Assembly (NCBI GenBank): GCA_042095135.1
Contig: JBELBV010000004.1
Coordinates: 38,575 to 102,574 of the forward strand
Source: UA16 sp042095135
GTDB lineage: Bacteria; Bacteroidota; Bacteroidia; Flavobacteriales_D; Sanyastnellaceae
Direction: 5' to 3'
Length of the DNA stretch: 64,000 bases
Position numbers and translations under genes: made by a program
In this document: in pieces, positions 9,889-18,163 of the stretch
Layout: each line of letters begins with the position of its first letter
How positions within the stretch are numbered: the first letter of the stretch is position 1
Notes under the pieces: model-generated
What the model saw: the letters and a program-made list of their open reading frames with translations, nothing else
Told to the model about the DNA's origin: nothing
Database searches by the model: none

Positions 9889-9949
9889 GGCTCGCATGCT
9901 CGATTTGTGCCACAAACCGTAAATTGGATGGCACGAACCCTTGCTTTTC

Positions 9950-10963
9950 ATGCTCAGAATCGATTGCCATACACACATTCTACCCCGCGAAATGCCTAAG
10001 TGGTCCGAGCGGTTTGGGGGAGGGAAGTACATCCATTTGGAGCCAAGTGAGCGAGCGGGATTTGCGCGCATGATGCAAGGGAACCAGTTCTTTCGGGAAA
10101 TTGGCGAAAACTGCTGGGATGCGGAGGTGCGCAGGCGGGAATACGCAGCGCTCGAGACCCAAGTCCAAGTGGTGTGCACCATCCCCGTAATGTTCAATTA
10201 CGACGCCCCTTTGTCGCATGCGCAGGATATCGCGGCCTTTCTCAACGACCACATTAGCGCGCTGGTCGCCAACGATTCCGAGCATTACGCGGGACTGTGC
10301 ACAGTGCCCATGCAGGACACCGATGCGGCCATTCGTGAATTGGAACGTGCCAAGGATGCCGGTCATCTTGGGGTGCAGATCGGCTCCAATATCAACGGAT
10401 TCAACCTCTCGGAGGAACGCTTCTTCCCATTCTTTGAAGCATGCCAGCGATTGGGGATGGCGGTCATGATTCACCCGTGGGACATGATGGGCAAGGAGCA
10501 GATGGAAAAGTACTGGTTGCCTTGGTTGGTGGGCATGCCGGCAGAAACAGCCCGTGCGGCGAGCTCGATGATCTTCGGTGGAGTGTTGGAACGACTGCCC
10601 AACTTGCGTGTCATGTTCAGCCATGCCGGCGGTTCCTTCCTGACCACGTTGGGCAGGTTTGAGCACGGATTCAACTGCCGACCGGATTTGGTTGCTGTAG
10701 ACAACAATGTCAACCCCCGCGACTACCTCGGTAAGTTCTGGATCGACAGCATCACGCACGATGCCGATTTGCTGGAATACGTCTTGAAGTTGCAAGGAGC
10801 CCATCGCATTTGCATGGGGTCGGACTATCCTTTCCCGCTCGGTGATTTGGAGCTCGGCGCCTACATGCTAGACATGGGGCTCGATGAAGACCAGTTGACT
10901 CAATTGTTCTCCGGTGCGGCGTTGGATTGGCTCGGAGTACGGGCGGCTCATTTTGAATCGTAA
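9950..10963 (+). CDS. 2-amino-3-carboxymuconate-6-semialdehyde decarboxylase-like amidohydrolase (ACMSD)
   Basis: 337 residues from ATG 9950 (a TTG at 9941 is an alternative). The fold is the metal-dependent amidohydrolase TIM barrel: N-terminal metal ligands in CHTHILPREMPKW, IHPWDMMG, MFSHAGGSF and the late metal Asp in CMGSDYPFPLGD. The order and spacing match ACMSD (EC 4.1.1.45), which decarboxylates ACMS in tryptophan catabolism by the kynurenine pathway. No other kynurenine gene is present nearby, so the pathway assignment rests on this protein alone. A -7-like box TAAATTGG lies at 9920-9927. Confidence 0.88.
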   Translation: MLRIDCHTHILPREMPKWSERFGGGKYIHLEPSERAGFARMMQGNQFFREIGENCWDAEVRRREYAALETQVQVVCTIPVMFNYDAPLSHAQDIAAFLNDHISALVANDSEHYAGLCTVPMQDTDAAIRELERAKDAGHLGVQIGSNINGFNLSEERFFPFFEACQRLGMAVMIHPWDMMGKEQMEKYWLPWLVGMPAETARAASSMIFGGVLERLPNLRVMFSHAGGSFLTTLGRFEHGFNCRPDLVAVDNNVNPRDYLGKFWIDSITHDADLLEYVLKLQGAHRICMGSDYPFPLGDLELGAYMLDMGLDEDQLTQLFSGAALDWLGVRAAHFES

Positions 10964-11029
10964 GACCGTCCTGAATTTGCTGCAACCAAATGAGGCCTGA
11001 ACAGGTTTTAACTACCGACCACCTGATCC

Positions 11030-11584
11030 ATGGAAGCGGCTGACATCAATCTCATTGAAGCGTGCAAGCGGGGCAAGCCCGATGCGCAACGGGAGGTGTA
11101 TACGCGCTTCAGCCCCATGATGTTTGCCGTGGCGCTCCGTTACACGAATGGAAGGGCCGACGCTGAAGACATTTTGCAAGAGGCTTGGATCAAGGTGTTC
11201 CGCCACATCAAGTCGTTCAGCGAGCACAACAGTTTCGAAGGTTGGCTGCGGCGAATCGTCGTCAATACCGCGATTACGCACTACCGCCGGAACCAAAAAC
11301 ACGCTTTTCAGCTCGACGTGGATGAGGTCCATGCAACCCCTGCAGACTTGGAAGCGTTCAAGGAATTGGATTTCAGTCGAGAAGAATTGGCGACTGCCAT
11401 TGCGCAGCTGCCGAAAGGATATGGAATGGTGTTCAACATGTATGTGATCGAAGGGTACAAGCACAAAGAGATTGCCGAGCAATTGGGAATCGATTTGAAT
11501 ACGTCCAAGAGCCAGTTGAGTCGGGCCCGGAAGTATTTGCAAGGCATCCTCGAGAACATGTCAAAGCGAGCACAGAAGGCATAA
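11030..11584 (+). CDS. ECF RNA polymerase sigma factor (sigma-70 family)
   Basis: 184 residues. Region 2 is visible as GRADAEDILQEAWIKVFRHI and the following FEGWLRRIVVNTAI; region 4 as YKHKEIAEQLGIDLNTSKSQ with the RARKYL helix. Region 3 is absent, as is typical of ECF sigmas. It is first in a three-gene cluster, with 10 bases to a membrane protein that may be its anti-sigma factor and then an envelope-like protein. Regulation by an envelope signal is inferred from this order. Confidence 0.93.
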   Translation: MEAADINLIEACKRGKPDAQREVYTRFSPMMFAVALRYTNGRADAEDILQEAWIKVFRHIKSFSEHNSFEGWLRRIVVNTAITHYRRNQKHAFQLDVDEVHATPADLEAFKELDFSREELATAIAQLPKGYGMVFNMYVIEGYKHKEIAEQLGIDLNTSKSQLSRARKYLQGILENMSKRAQKA

Positions 11585-11594
11585 AGCAGAAGCG

Positions 11595-12122
11595 ATGAAA
11601 GCAGAAGAATTTGATCAGTACGTCCGCGCTCAGTTCGAAAACGAAACCGTTGCGCCCCCAGCCAACCTCGAAGGTGCGGTGTTTACTGCCCTTGCGGTGG
11701 AAACCCGAAAGCGCCGCATCGTGGCCGCTGCTGCAATTGGCTTGGTCGTCGCCGCTTCAGCCTCGGCGTTGTGGTTGAACACTCCCAAACCCGCCCAGCC
11801 TGAGGCCACGGAATCCGTGCCAACCGAAACCGTCGTTCCTGTTGAAGCAGAGACCGCCGTTGCGGTTGAAACTCCGGTGGCACCTGCCGAATCGGAATCC
11901 CCGATTGTGTCCACAGCAAGCCAAGATATCAAGCCCAAGGCCTCAGCAACCAGTGACGTCCCAACATCGGCCCAGCCAACTGCATCAGCACCTGCAGCCA
12001 TGGATAAAGTCACTACACGTGCCTTGTCAGGTGTAGAACAGGATGCTGCCACTCAGCCGGAGCTTCAGCAGCTTGAGGGTGAGAAATGGGTCTTGCCAGC
12101 TACCGTCACCGTCAAAGACTAA
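11595..12122 (+). CDS. Single-pass membrane protein, candidate anti-sigma factor
   Basis: 175 residues, not matched to a named family. N-terminal ~40 residues are charged (MKAEEFDQYVRAQFENETV), then RKRR and one hydrophobic helix (IVAAAAIGLVVAASASALWL), then a Pro/Thr/Glu/Ala-rich low-complexity tail. A cytosolic N-terminus ahead of a single helix, right after an ECF sigma gene, is the layout of anti-sigma factors. No zinc-binding HxxxCxxC motif is visible. The role is therefore inferred from position and topology only. Confidence 0.6.
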   Translation: MKAEEFDQYVRAQFENETVAPPANLEGAVFTALAVETRKRRIVAAAAIGLVVAASASALWLNTPKPAQPEATESVPTETVVPVEAETAVAVETPVAPAESESPIVSTASQDIKPKASATSDVPTSAQPTASAPAAMDKVTTRALSGVEQDAATQPELQQLEGEKWVLPATVTVKD

Positions 12123-12127
12123 CTTTC
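12120..12127 (+). promoter_or_regulatory. Candidate internal promoter, -7 box overlapping a stop codon
   Basis: TAACTTTC uses the TAA stop of the upstream gene as its first bases and ends 4 bases before the ATG at 12132. It fits the leaderless spacing seen elsewhere in the window, but no TTG lies at the right -33 distance. Confidence 0.35.
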
Positions 12128-12131
12128 GGGC

Positions 12132-12956
12132 ATGCGCTGTGCCCGCCTCTTGGTTTGTTTGCTTACCGTGCTTGCCCCTTCTTGGGCCAGTGCCCATGCG
12201 CCAGTTGCACAAGATTCCATTGTGATTGATGGGATCATGCTTGATGTGGAAGCCCAAGTCCACTTCGATAGCCTCTTATCTGACCCGCGGAACAAAACCG
12301 CGACGTTTCAAGCTGCTTGGACCTTCAATGCATTTGCAGGGAGCGGACGTTCTGCTCCGGGGTGGTGGAGCTGGAGTGGACGTCCCGATGTCAACCTTCA
12401 ATTTTCGGCCGAGTTGTGGCGATTTCCCGCACAGCTGGATCGCCGCAAAAGCCGCCAATGGCAAGGGCACGTGGATGCCGGTTTCATGGTTGCCTCACTG
12501 GTCTCCATCGATACCTCCGCCTTTCCTGATTCGTTGATTGGGTTCTTGCCGGCGACGGCGACGGCTCCTCTTCGCATGGTTACATCCCAGCAATTCGACA
12601 TTGGAACCGAAACGGATACCCTGGATGCTGTGACGGGCCGGACGGTTGCTACGGCACCTTTCGCCTCGGTGGGGTTGGACGCCGTGCTAAGTGAATGGCA
12701 GGTTGGAATAGCAGGGGGGGTGCGCTACCGCCCGCAGTCGGTACAAGATCGGCCGGTGCTCAATTTGCCTGCACTCGACGGGGCTGCGTATGTCCCGGGG
12801 ATTCAGCGAAACCCGGGGATTGAACCCATGATTCAGGTCAGAATTGCCTATCAGGAGGACCGCTCTCCATGGACGTTTCAACTCACTGGACTCTGGATTT
12901 CCGCAGCGCCTCAGGACCATTGGTGGGGCGCCGGCGTTAAATACGATGCATGGTAA
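12132..12956 (+). CDS. Exported hypothetical protein, possible outer-membrane protein
   Basis: 274 residues. A signal peptide (LLVCLLTVLAPSWASAHA) precedes a sequence rich in alternating hydrophobic and aromatic residues, ending VKYDAW. A terminal aromatic residue after beta-like strands is typical of outer-membrane barrels. No family recognised. It is third in the sigma cluster, 9 bases after the putative anti-sigma gene, so it may be the sigma target or the sensor side of the circuit (inference). Confidence 0.65.
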   Translation: MRCARLLVCLLTVLAPSWASAHAPVAQDSIVIDGIMLDVEAQVHFDSLLSDPRNKTATFQAAWTFNAFAGSGRSAPGWWSWSGRPDVNLQFSAELWRFPAQLDRRKSRQWQGHVDAGFMVASLVSIDTSAFPDSLIGFLPATATAPLRMVTSQQFDIGTETDTLDAVTGRTVATAPFASVGLDAVLSEWQVGIAGGVRYRPQSVQDRPVLNLPALDGAAYVPGIQRNPGIEPMIQVRIAYQEDRSPWTFQLTGLWISAAPQDHWWGAGVKYDAW

Positions 12957-12976
12957 GCGGTTCGCGTGCATTGCAG

Positions 12977-12984
12977 TATCTTGT
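12977..12984 (+). promoter_or_regulatory. Candidate leaderless promoter, -7 box
   Basis: TATCTTGT ends 5 bases before the ATG at 12990. Spacing predicts a transcription start at or next to the start codon. No clear -33 TTG. Confidence 0.4.
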
Positions 12985-12989
12985 AACAC

Positions 12990-14048
12990 ATGAAACATCA
13001 ATTCACCCTTTTTGACTTCCGGTTTTTGCCCGCCTTGCTCCTGTGCGCATGGGCCTTGACGGCGTCTGGACAGCAGGTGGTGAATGGCAGTTTCGAATCG
13101 CTCACGGCATTGCCCACGACCACGGGCCAATGGCACCTCGTCCCGGGGTGGTTGGGTACGGGGAGCTCCGAAAACACGCCTGACGCATTCCACATGCAAG
13201 GAGCGGGCGGTGGAGACTTGCCCGAAACCCCCGTCGCGATGGTGTCACCCGATCAAGGCATGGCCATTGCCGGCTTCATGGCCACAGGGGCGGAGGGAAC
13301 CAACCGACGCGAGTACATCACGGGGACTTTTGCCCAGCCGCTCGAACCGGGAGCCGCCTATCGATTCACCTTTCGCATGACCAATGGGGAGCGGACGGCG
13401 TTCTCACAAGCGGGGCTTGGGGTCAGCAAATTAGGGATGCGCTTTTCGATGGGGCCGTTGCAGCAAATGGGTTCTGCGCCGCTGAACGAAACCCCTCAGT
13501 TTGAATTGACGCCGGTCTTTTACAGCCGTGAATGGGAGACTATTTCGTTCACCGTTGTAGCACAAAGCGCCTGGACGTGCTTCACGTGGGGTGCTTTCGG
13601 TTCGGATGCGGACCGCACCATCACCATCAGCGAGGGAGAGTCGCCGACCATGGCGTATTGTTTCGTGGATGCGTTTGAAATTGCCTTAGACGAGGGTGGA
13701 ATTGCCGTGGATGAGGATGAAGTGAAAGGACCAACTAGCAAGCCGAACACAGTGAATTTGGAAGAAGATCCTTCGTGGTTTGTGCCCAATGCCTTCACGC
13801 CGAATGACGATGGAGAAAACGACGTCTTTGTGCCGGTATGGAACAACGTCGAATTGAAACGATTTGAGGTCTTCTCGCGTTGGGGCGAAAAGATCTACGC
13901 CTTGAAGACCAATACCTCGGATGGATGGGACGGAACGACTTCAAATGGTAAGGATGCCGAGCCTGGTACCTACGTTTGGTATGTGGACCTGATCGACGAG
14001 GACGGCAAGACCATCTCCAAGTCCGGCGCCATCACCTTGATTCGCTGA
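12990..14048 (+). CDS. Secreted protein with gliding motility-associated (T9SS type B) C-terminal domain
   Basis: 352 residues. A signal peptide (LLLCAWALTASGQQ) is followed by a ~210-residue region beginning VVNGSFESL, typical of a jelly-roll domain seen in secreted Bacteroidota proteins. The C-terminal ~90 residues are a CHU_C/type B sorting domain: FVPNAFTPNDDGENDVFVP, FSRWGEKIYA, GTYVWYVDLIDEDGK. It is predicted to be exported by T9SS. The N-terminal ligand is unknown. Confidence 0.88.
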   Translation: MKHQFTLFDFRFLPALLLCAWALTASGQQVVNGSFESLTALPTTTGQWHLVPGWLGTGSSENTPDAFHMQGAGGGDLPETPVAMVSPDQGMAIAGFMATGAEGTNRREYITGTFAQPLEPGAAYRFTFRMTNGERTAFSQAGLGVSKLGMRFSMGPLQQMGSAPLNETPQFELTPVFYSREWETISFTVVAQSAWTCFTWGAFGSDADRTITISEGESPTMAYCFVDAFEIALDEGGIAVDEDEVKGPTSKPNTVNLEEDPSWFVPNAFTPNDDGENDVFVPVWNNVELKRFEVFSRWGEKIYALKTNTSDGWDGTTSNGKDAEPGTYVWYVDLIDEDGKTISKSGAITLIR

Positions 14049-14061
14049 TCCGATTCGGACC

Positions 14062-15597
14062 ATGGTTCGCAGCTACCCTCAGCGTGACATCCTCCCGTCC
14101 GGAAGTGCGGCTTCCGATTGGTGCTGCCACCCCGAAACCCTTCAATCCTTCTGGCCTCATTCTGGCAATGCAGAAGGCATAACTGCAGCCATTGCTGCAC
14201 GCGGTCCCGTGGACCTTTCCCGCCGAGAACGATCGGCGGATTGCATCCGTAGGCAGTATGCCAAAGTCGGCATCAATCCGCCGGAGGGCCTGACCGCTTT
14301 TGCACAAGGAGCCGAGGTGGTAGCAGTGGGGCATCAACTGCAGGCGGGCGGAGGTCCGGCCTTCTTTCACTACAAAATCCTATCGGCTCTCCGATGGGCG
14401 GCCCAACTTCGGGCCACCGGCACACCGGCGGTAGCAGTGTTTTGGATGGCGTCGGAAGACCATGATTTCGAGGAGATATCCCAGACGCATGCACCGGATG
14501 GATCTTCGTTCGAATGGACGCCCGAGCGCATTGAGCAAGTCCCCGTGGGACGCATCGCATGGGATGCCCAAGCGGAGCAGGCCTGGCAGGCGTGGTGTCA
14601 AGCTACGCTGCAATCCACCGGCGTCGTTCACGACCAATCGATGTCCTTGGCGCACCGCGTGCGGCATTGGTTGAATGAGTGGTTTGATCAGGAAGACCTC
14701 GTGGTCATCGATGGGGATGATGCGGAACTGAAAGCGTCGGCACACTTCATTTTGGCATCGGAGTGGAACGGTGACGGCATCGCGCCTGCCCTTCAAACGG
14801 CCCGGGAGGAGTACCAAGCCAAGTGGTCATCGGTACCGTTGCAGGTGCGGGACAACAACCTGTTCATCTTGGAGGCGGATGGTCGACGAACGCGTGCCGA
14901 TCGGTGGTTGGACGCGCACGGTGCGGATGCAGTCCAAAATTTGCGTCCTGAACAACTGAGCCCCAATGCATCGCTGCGGCCACTCTACCAGGAGTTCGTT
15001 CTCCAAAGTGCGGCCTTCATTGGCGGACCTTCTGAAGTGGGGTATTGGTTGATGCTGGGGGAGGCGTTCCGACGACATCAAGTCCCTCACCCGGCCTTGG
15101 TGGTGCGGGACGGTGCTTTCGTGCATGATGAGCGCTCTTTGAATGCAGCTGAGGCTTGCGGTTGGACACCACAGCAACCAGCATTGACCGGGGACGCTGC
15201 GGTGGCGGTATGGGCGGACAGACAATTGCGCGGCAACGGCGAATTGGATCGGGCCTTCGAGGCGTGGTCCGAGGCGTTGATTGCCCATGCCGAAGGGGTG
15301 CCAGGGGATGCCGTGCCGACCACCCGTGCAGCCTTGACCAAAATGGAAAAAGAGCTGGCGCATGTCCAAAAGAAGTGGCGCAAGATGGTGCGGCTGCAGC
15401 ACGCTGGAGCAGCTGAAGCCATACGCAAGGCGTTTGACGATTGGTCGTGTCCCAAGGGCAAGGGGCAAGAACGTCACCTCAGTGCCTTGCCGTTGATGGA
15501 AGCTGCAGGAGGAAGTGAGGCCTTTACGGAAATGTGGTACCAAGCGCTCGTTGGCGCGAACGAACCGCAATTTCTGGTCTTTCATCCGGCTTCCTGA
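14062..15597 (+). CDS. bshC: Bacillithiol biosynthesis cysteine-adding enzyme BshC
   Basis: 511 residues. Family hallmarks: VGHQLQAGGGPAFFHYKI near residue 95 and VFWMASEDHDFEEI near 135, plus a C-terminal coiled coil (MEKELAHVQKKWRKMVRLQ). BshC joins cysteine to glucosaminyl-malate in the last step of bacillithiol synthesis in the cytoplasm. bshA and bshB are not in the window. The bacilliredoxin-like ytxJ at 32.4 kb supports a working bacillithiol system. The start is 13 bases after the preceding stop. Confidence 0.95.
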   Translation: MVRSYPQRDILPSGSAASDWCCHPETLQSFWPHSGNAEGITAAIAARGPVDLSRRERSADCIRRQYAKVGINPPEGLTAFAQGAEVVAVGHQLQAGGGPAFFHYKILSALRWAAQLRATGTPAVAVFWMASEDHDFEEISQTHAPDGSSFEWTPERIEQVPVGRIAWDAQAEQAWQAWCQATLQSTGVVHDQSMSLAHRVRHWLNEWFDQEDLVVIDGDDAELKASAHFILASEWNGDGIAPALQTAREEYQAKWSSVPLQVRDNNLFILEADGRRTRADRWLDAHGADAVQNLRPEQLSPNASLRPLYQEFVLQSAAFIGGPSEVGYWLMLGEAFRRHQVPHPALVVRDGAFVHDERSLNAAEACGWTPQQPALTGDAAVAVWADRQLRGNGELDRAFEAWSEALIAHAEGVPGDAVPTTRAALTKMEKELAHVQKKWRKMVRLQHAGAAEAIRKAFDDWSCPKGKGQERHLSALPLMEAAGGSEAFTEMWYQALVGANEPQFLVFHPAS

Positions 15598-15600
15598 TCG

Positions 15601-15631
15601 TTGTGCACCTCACCCGTAGGATGTAATTTCG
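15601..15631 (+). promoter_or_regulatory. Leaderless-type promoter, -33 TTG and -7 box
   Basis: TTG (15601-15603), 20 bases, then TAATTTCG (15624-15631), ending 5 bases before ATG 15637. Both elements and spacing fit the Bacteroidota promoter, and the start point should fall on or near the start codon. Confidence 0.6.
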
Positions 15632-15636
15632 CCGAC

Positions 15637-16101
15637 ATGCCAAACACTCCCGATGCCTCCGGCCGTCCCGGTCAATCCAACGTTGAACTCGAAGCAGTCA
15701 AAGACGCCCAGGGGCTCGCTGCCTCTCCGCAGTTGCCCTCGGATGTCAAGAACTACATGATTGACATCGACGGCACCATCACCGAGGATGTGCCCAATGA
15801 AGAGCCGGAGCGCATGGCAACCTGCCTTCCTTTCCCGGACGCGTTGGCAACCCTCAATAAGTGGTACGAGGAAGGCCACATCATCACGTTCTTCACGTCC
15901 CGCACGGAAGAGCACCGTGCCGTTACGGAGGCTTGGCTCGATAAGCACGGTTTTCACTACCACGGCCTGCTCATGGGCAAGCCCCGTGGAGGAAACTACC
16001 ACTGGATTGACAACCACATTGTTCGGGCTACGCGTTACCAGGGTACGTTCAGCGATCTCGTGCGCGAGCAAGCAGAGATCGAAGTGTTCAAGCGCGGGTA
16101 A
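15637..16101 (+). CDS. HAD superfamily hydrolase-like protein
   Basis: 154 residues from ATG 15637, chosen because it sits just behind a consensus promoter. HAD motif I appears as YMIDIDGTITED (nucleophile Asp and the second Asp two residues on), motif II as TFFTSRTEEHR, and a lysine and acidic residues follow in LLMGKPRGGNYHWIDN. No large cap domain fits into 154 residues. HAD proteins of this type are usually phosphatases; the substrate is unknown. The stop abuts that of ruvX with no spacing. Confidence 0.8.
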   Translation: MPNTPDASGRPGQSNVELEAVKDAQGLAASPQLPSDVKNYMIDIDGTITEDVPNEEPERMATCLPFPDALATLNKWYEEGHIITFFTSRTEEHRAVTEAWLDKHGFHYHGLLMGKPRGGNYHWIDNHIVRATRYQGTFSDLVREQAEIEVFKRG

Positions 16102-16530
16102 TCAGCGGCTCTTTTCGTCCAGAAAGCGCTGCAGAATCAACGCAGCGGCCACATCGTCCACGGCGCCTTTTTGGGATCGCTTGGACCTTTTCATACCCGA
16201 ACGAATGGCCGACTGAAGCGCTTCTTCACTGGTGTTGGTCTCGTCAACGAGTGTGACTTCCAATGCCGGAAATTGCTGTTCCAATTGCTTCTTGAAAGCC
16301 AAGATGAGGTCTGTGCTGTCGGTCAGGCCACGTCCGGAATCCACGCCCCAGCGGTTGGGAATGCCGAGGGCGAATCCGGCGCACGGTGCAGCATTCACCA
16401 ATTCTTTGATGACCGACATGAGTTTTGTTGTCGGAACGGTTTTGTACGGAAATGCCAATACTCCGGACGGGTCGGTGTGGGCCAACCCCGTTCGCACGCC
16501 TCCGTAATCAATGCCAATCCATCGGGCCAT
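16102..16530 (-). CDS. ruvX: Putative pre-16S rRNA nuclease / Holliday junction resolvase RuvX (YqgF)
   Basis: 142 residues from ATG 16530. N-terminal RNase H-like strand GIDYGGVRTGLAHTD, middle FALGIPNRWGVDSG, then TLVDETNTSEEA and the terminal KGAVDDVAAALILQRFL with the catalytic Asp pair. Length and motifs match YqgF. The family processes the 5' end of 16S rRNA. A longer frame (to 16641) is rejected because a TACCTTGC box sits 3 bases before this ATG. Confidence 0.92.
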   Translation of the reverse strand: MARWIGIDYGGVRTGLAHTDPSGVLAFPYKTVPTTKLMSVIKELVNAAPCAGFALGIPNRWGVDSGRGLTDSTDLILAFKKQLEQQFPALEVTLVDETNTSEEALQSAIRSGMKRSKRSQKGAVDDVAAALILQRFLDEKSR

Positions 16531-16533
16531 GCC

Positions 16534-16541
16534 GCAAGGTA
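16534..16541 (-). promoter_or_regulatory. Candidate leaderless promoter of ruvX
   Basis: Minus strand TACCTTGC ends 3 bases before the ruvX ATG. It lies head-to-head with the glycosyltransferase promoter in a 58-base divergent gap. Confidence 0.45.
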
Positions 16542-16576
16542 CGTCGCAACCCATGCGGGTGCGACGGGCACACCCG

Positions 16577-16584
16577 TATCTTCG
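16577..16584 (+). promoter_or_regulatory. Candidate leaderless promoter of the GT9 gene
   Basis: TATCTTCG ends 4 bases before ATG 16589. The same octamer with the same 4-base gap occurs before the gene at 35786. Confidence 0.5.
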
Positions 16585-16588
16585 CACC

Positions 16589-17581
16589 ATGCCCGCGCGG
16601 AAAGTACTGTTCATCCAAACGGCCTTCATCGGAGACGCCATCTTGGCTTCGGCGCTGTGGGAGACGTGGCATGCGGCACATCCTGACGATGCGATTCACA
16701 TCTGCGTGCGCAAGGGCAATGAAGCGCTGTTCCAAGGCCATCCTTTTCTGGCCAGGGTGCACGTATGGGACAAGAAAGGCGGTCTGTTCAATCGCTACCG
16801 ATCATTGAGTGGATTGGCACGTGCATTGCGTGCCGAACGGTTTGATGCGGTATTTACACCCCACCGCCACGCTTCTTCCGGTTGGTTGGCTTGGCGCTCG
16901 GCCGCACCGTTACGGGTGGGCTTTGATGTGCATCCGTTGCGCCGGGTTTTTACCCATCGGGTGCCGCACGGTTTTGAGGAGGGACTGCACGAAATCGAAC
17001 GCAATCACCGACTCGTAGAAGGCTGGGCGGATGCAGAAAATCCGCGGTTACCCCGGTTGTACCCGCAACCTATGGATTCGGTCGAGCATTCGTTTGCCGT
17101 CTTGGCACCTGCAAGCCAGTGGGCCACCAAACAGTGGCCGGTTGGGCATTGGATTGAGCTTTGTGATGCATTGAAAGACGAGGCACCTGAATTGCGACTC
17201 GTGGGCGGCCCGGCTGACGCGGCGTTGCTCGAGCAGATTGCGGCAATGACGGAGCACCCCAATGCAGTGGTGCAGGCCGACCAAGGCCTGTTGGAATCGG
17301 CTGCGTTGATGGCGCAAGCGTCTTGGGTATTGACGAATGACAGTGGGCCCTTGCACCTGGCCTCCGCCGTCAATGCACCCACCGTGGCTGTGTACTGTTC
17401 GACGGTCCCGGCCTTCGGTTTTGGCCCGCTGTCAGATCACTCGCGGGTGGTTGAATCCGCTGAATCGTTGCCGTGCCGACCGTGTGGCGTGCACGGTAAA
17501 ACCTCCTGTCCCTTGGGGCACTTTGCGTGTGGTGAGTCCATCACAGTGGACCAAGTGCTCAGCGCGTTGCATACCCTCTGA
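16589..17581 (+). CDS. Glycosyltransferase family 9 (ADP-heptose:LPS heptosyltransferase-like)
   Basis: 330 residues. N-terminal VLFIQTAFIGDAILASAL is the GT9 acceptor-domain loop with the catalytic Asp; the C-terminal domain has PASQWATKQWP, the nucleotide-binding TNDSGPLHLASAVNAPTVAV and a Cys-rich tail (CRPCGVHGKTSC). The family transfers heptose from ADP-heptose onto lipopolysaccharide core at the inner membrane. The sugar donor in this organism is inferred only. A bidirectional hairpin terminator follows. Confidence 0.9.
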   Translation: MPARKVLFIQTAFIGDAILASALWETWHAAHPDDAIHICVRKGNEALFQGHPFLARVHVWDKKGGLFNRYRSLSGLARALRAERFDAVFTPHRHASSGWLAWRSAAPLRVGFDVHPLRRVFTHRVPHGFEEGLHEIERNHRLVEGWADAENPRLPRLYPQPMDSVEHSFAVLAPASQWATKQWPVGHWIELCDALKDEAPELRLVGGPADAALLEQIAAMTEHPNAVVQADQGLLESAALMAQASWVLTNDSGPLHLASAVNAPTVAVYCSTVPAFGFGPLSDHSRVVESAESLPCRPCGVHGKTSCPLGHFACGESITVDQVLSALHTL

Positions 17582-17600
17582 GGAAAGGTTAAAGCAAAAA

Positions 17601-17627
17601 AAAAGCACGCCGTTGAAGCGTGCTTTT
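17601..17627. terminator. Bidirectional intrinsic terminator
   Basis: Perfect 10-base stem AAAAGCACGC / GCGTGCTTTT with loop CGTTGAA, flanked by nine A on the left (the T-run for the minus strand) and T on the right. It sits between two convergent genes. Confidence 0.8.
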
Positions 17628-17645
17628 CAGTCGTGTCTATTGAAG

Positions 17646-18023
17646 TTATTCGGCGCACTTGCTGCCTGCGCAGAAGACGCGTTCCTCACCGGTGCCTTCC
17701 AATCGGATCCAAATGTCCGTTGCAGCGTCCATGGCGTCATACGCATTACGGACCATGCTTCCATCTTGAAGGATGAGGGCGAATCGAATGGATTGGAGTT
17801 TGCCATCCACCCAGTCCACCATGTCGTAACGGAATCCGATGTTGACAGCGCTCAGGTCCTTCTGCAGTTGCGCCAATTCGGCTCGGGTCGAGTTCTCGGT
17901 GACGTGGACGTTTACATATCCAGGTTGAACCGTTTCTGTGGCTGCATCCGATTGGGCCTGCGCAGTGGGGTTGATGCCGAGCATGACGATGGCCATGCTG
18001 AAGATGAAGGCGATGTGTTTCAT
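17646..18023 (-). CDS. Small exported hypothetical protein
   Basis: 125 residues. Signal peptide MKHIAFIFSMAIVMLGI with cleavage near AQAQ. The mature part has alternating beta/alpha character (YVNVHVTENSTRAELAQLQK, IRFALILQDGSMV) and ends with two cysteines (FCAGSKCAE). No family recognised. A TAATTTGG box 4 bases before the ATG supports the start. Periplasmic or secreted location is inferred from the signal peptide. Confidence 0.75.
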   Translation of the reverse strand: MKHIAFIFSMAIVMLGINPTAQAQSDAATETVQPGYVNVHVTENSTRAELAQLQKDLSAVNIGFRYDMVDWVDGKLQSIRFALILQDGSMVRNAYDAMDAATDIWIRLEGTGEERVFCAGSKCAE

Positions 18024-18027
18024 GTTC

Positions 18028-18035
18028 CCAAATTA
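18028..18035 (-). promoter_or_regulatory. Candidate leaderless promoter
   Basis: Minus strand TAATTTGG followed by four bases (GAAC) and the ATG at 18023. Fits the window-wide TAnnTT spacing rule. Confidence 0.5.
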
Positions 18036-18163
18036 CGGATTTTTTCGTGAAAAACTCGGGGCCCATTCGTGCATTGGATGTTGAAAAATACCGCCCCAAA
18101 AACTGCCCCAAAACAGCCGTTTTAGGTGGGATATGAAGCATCTTTGGAGATCAATCTTGTATC

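Noticed and set aside
9259..10197. Minus-strand frame of 312 codons over the binding protein and ACMSD
   Set aside because: It crosses two well-supported plus-strand genes and shows no domain.
18084..18116. Direct repeat of GCCCCAAAA-type units upstream of dnaN
   Set aside because: Two short imperfect copies; not enough for a DnaA-box cluster or origin.
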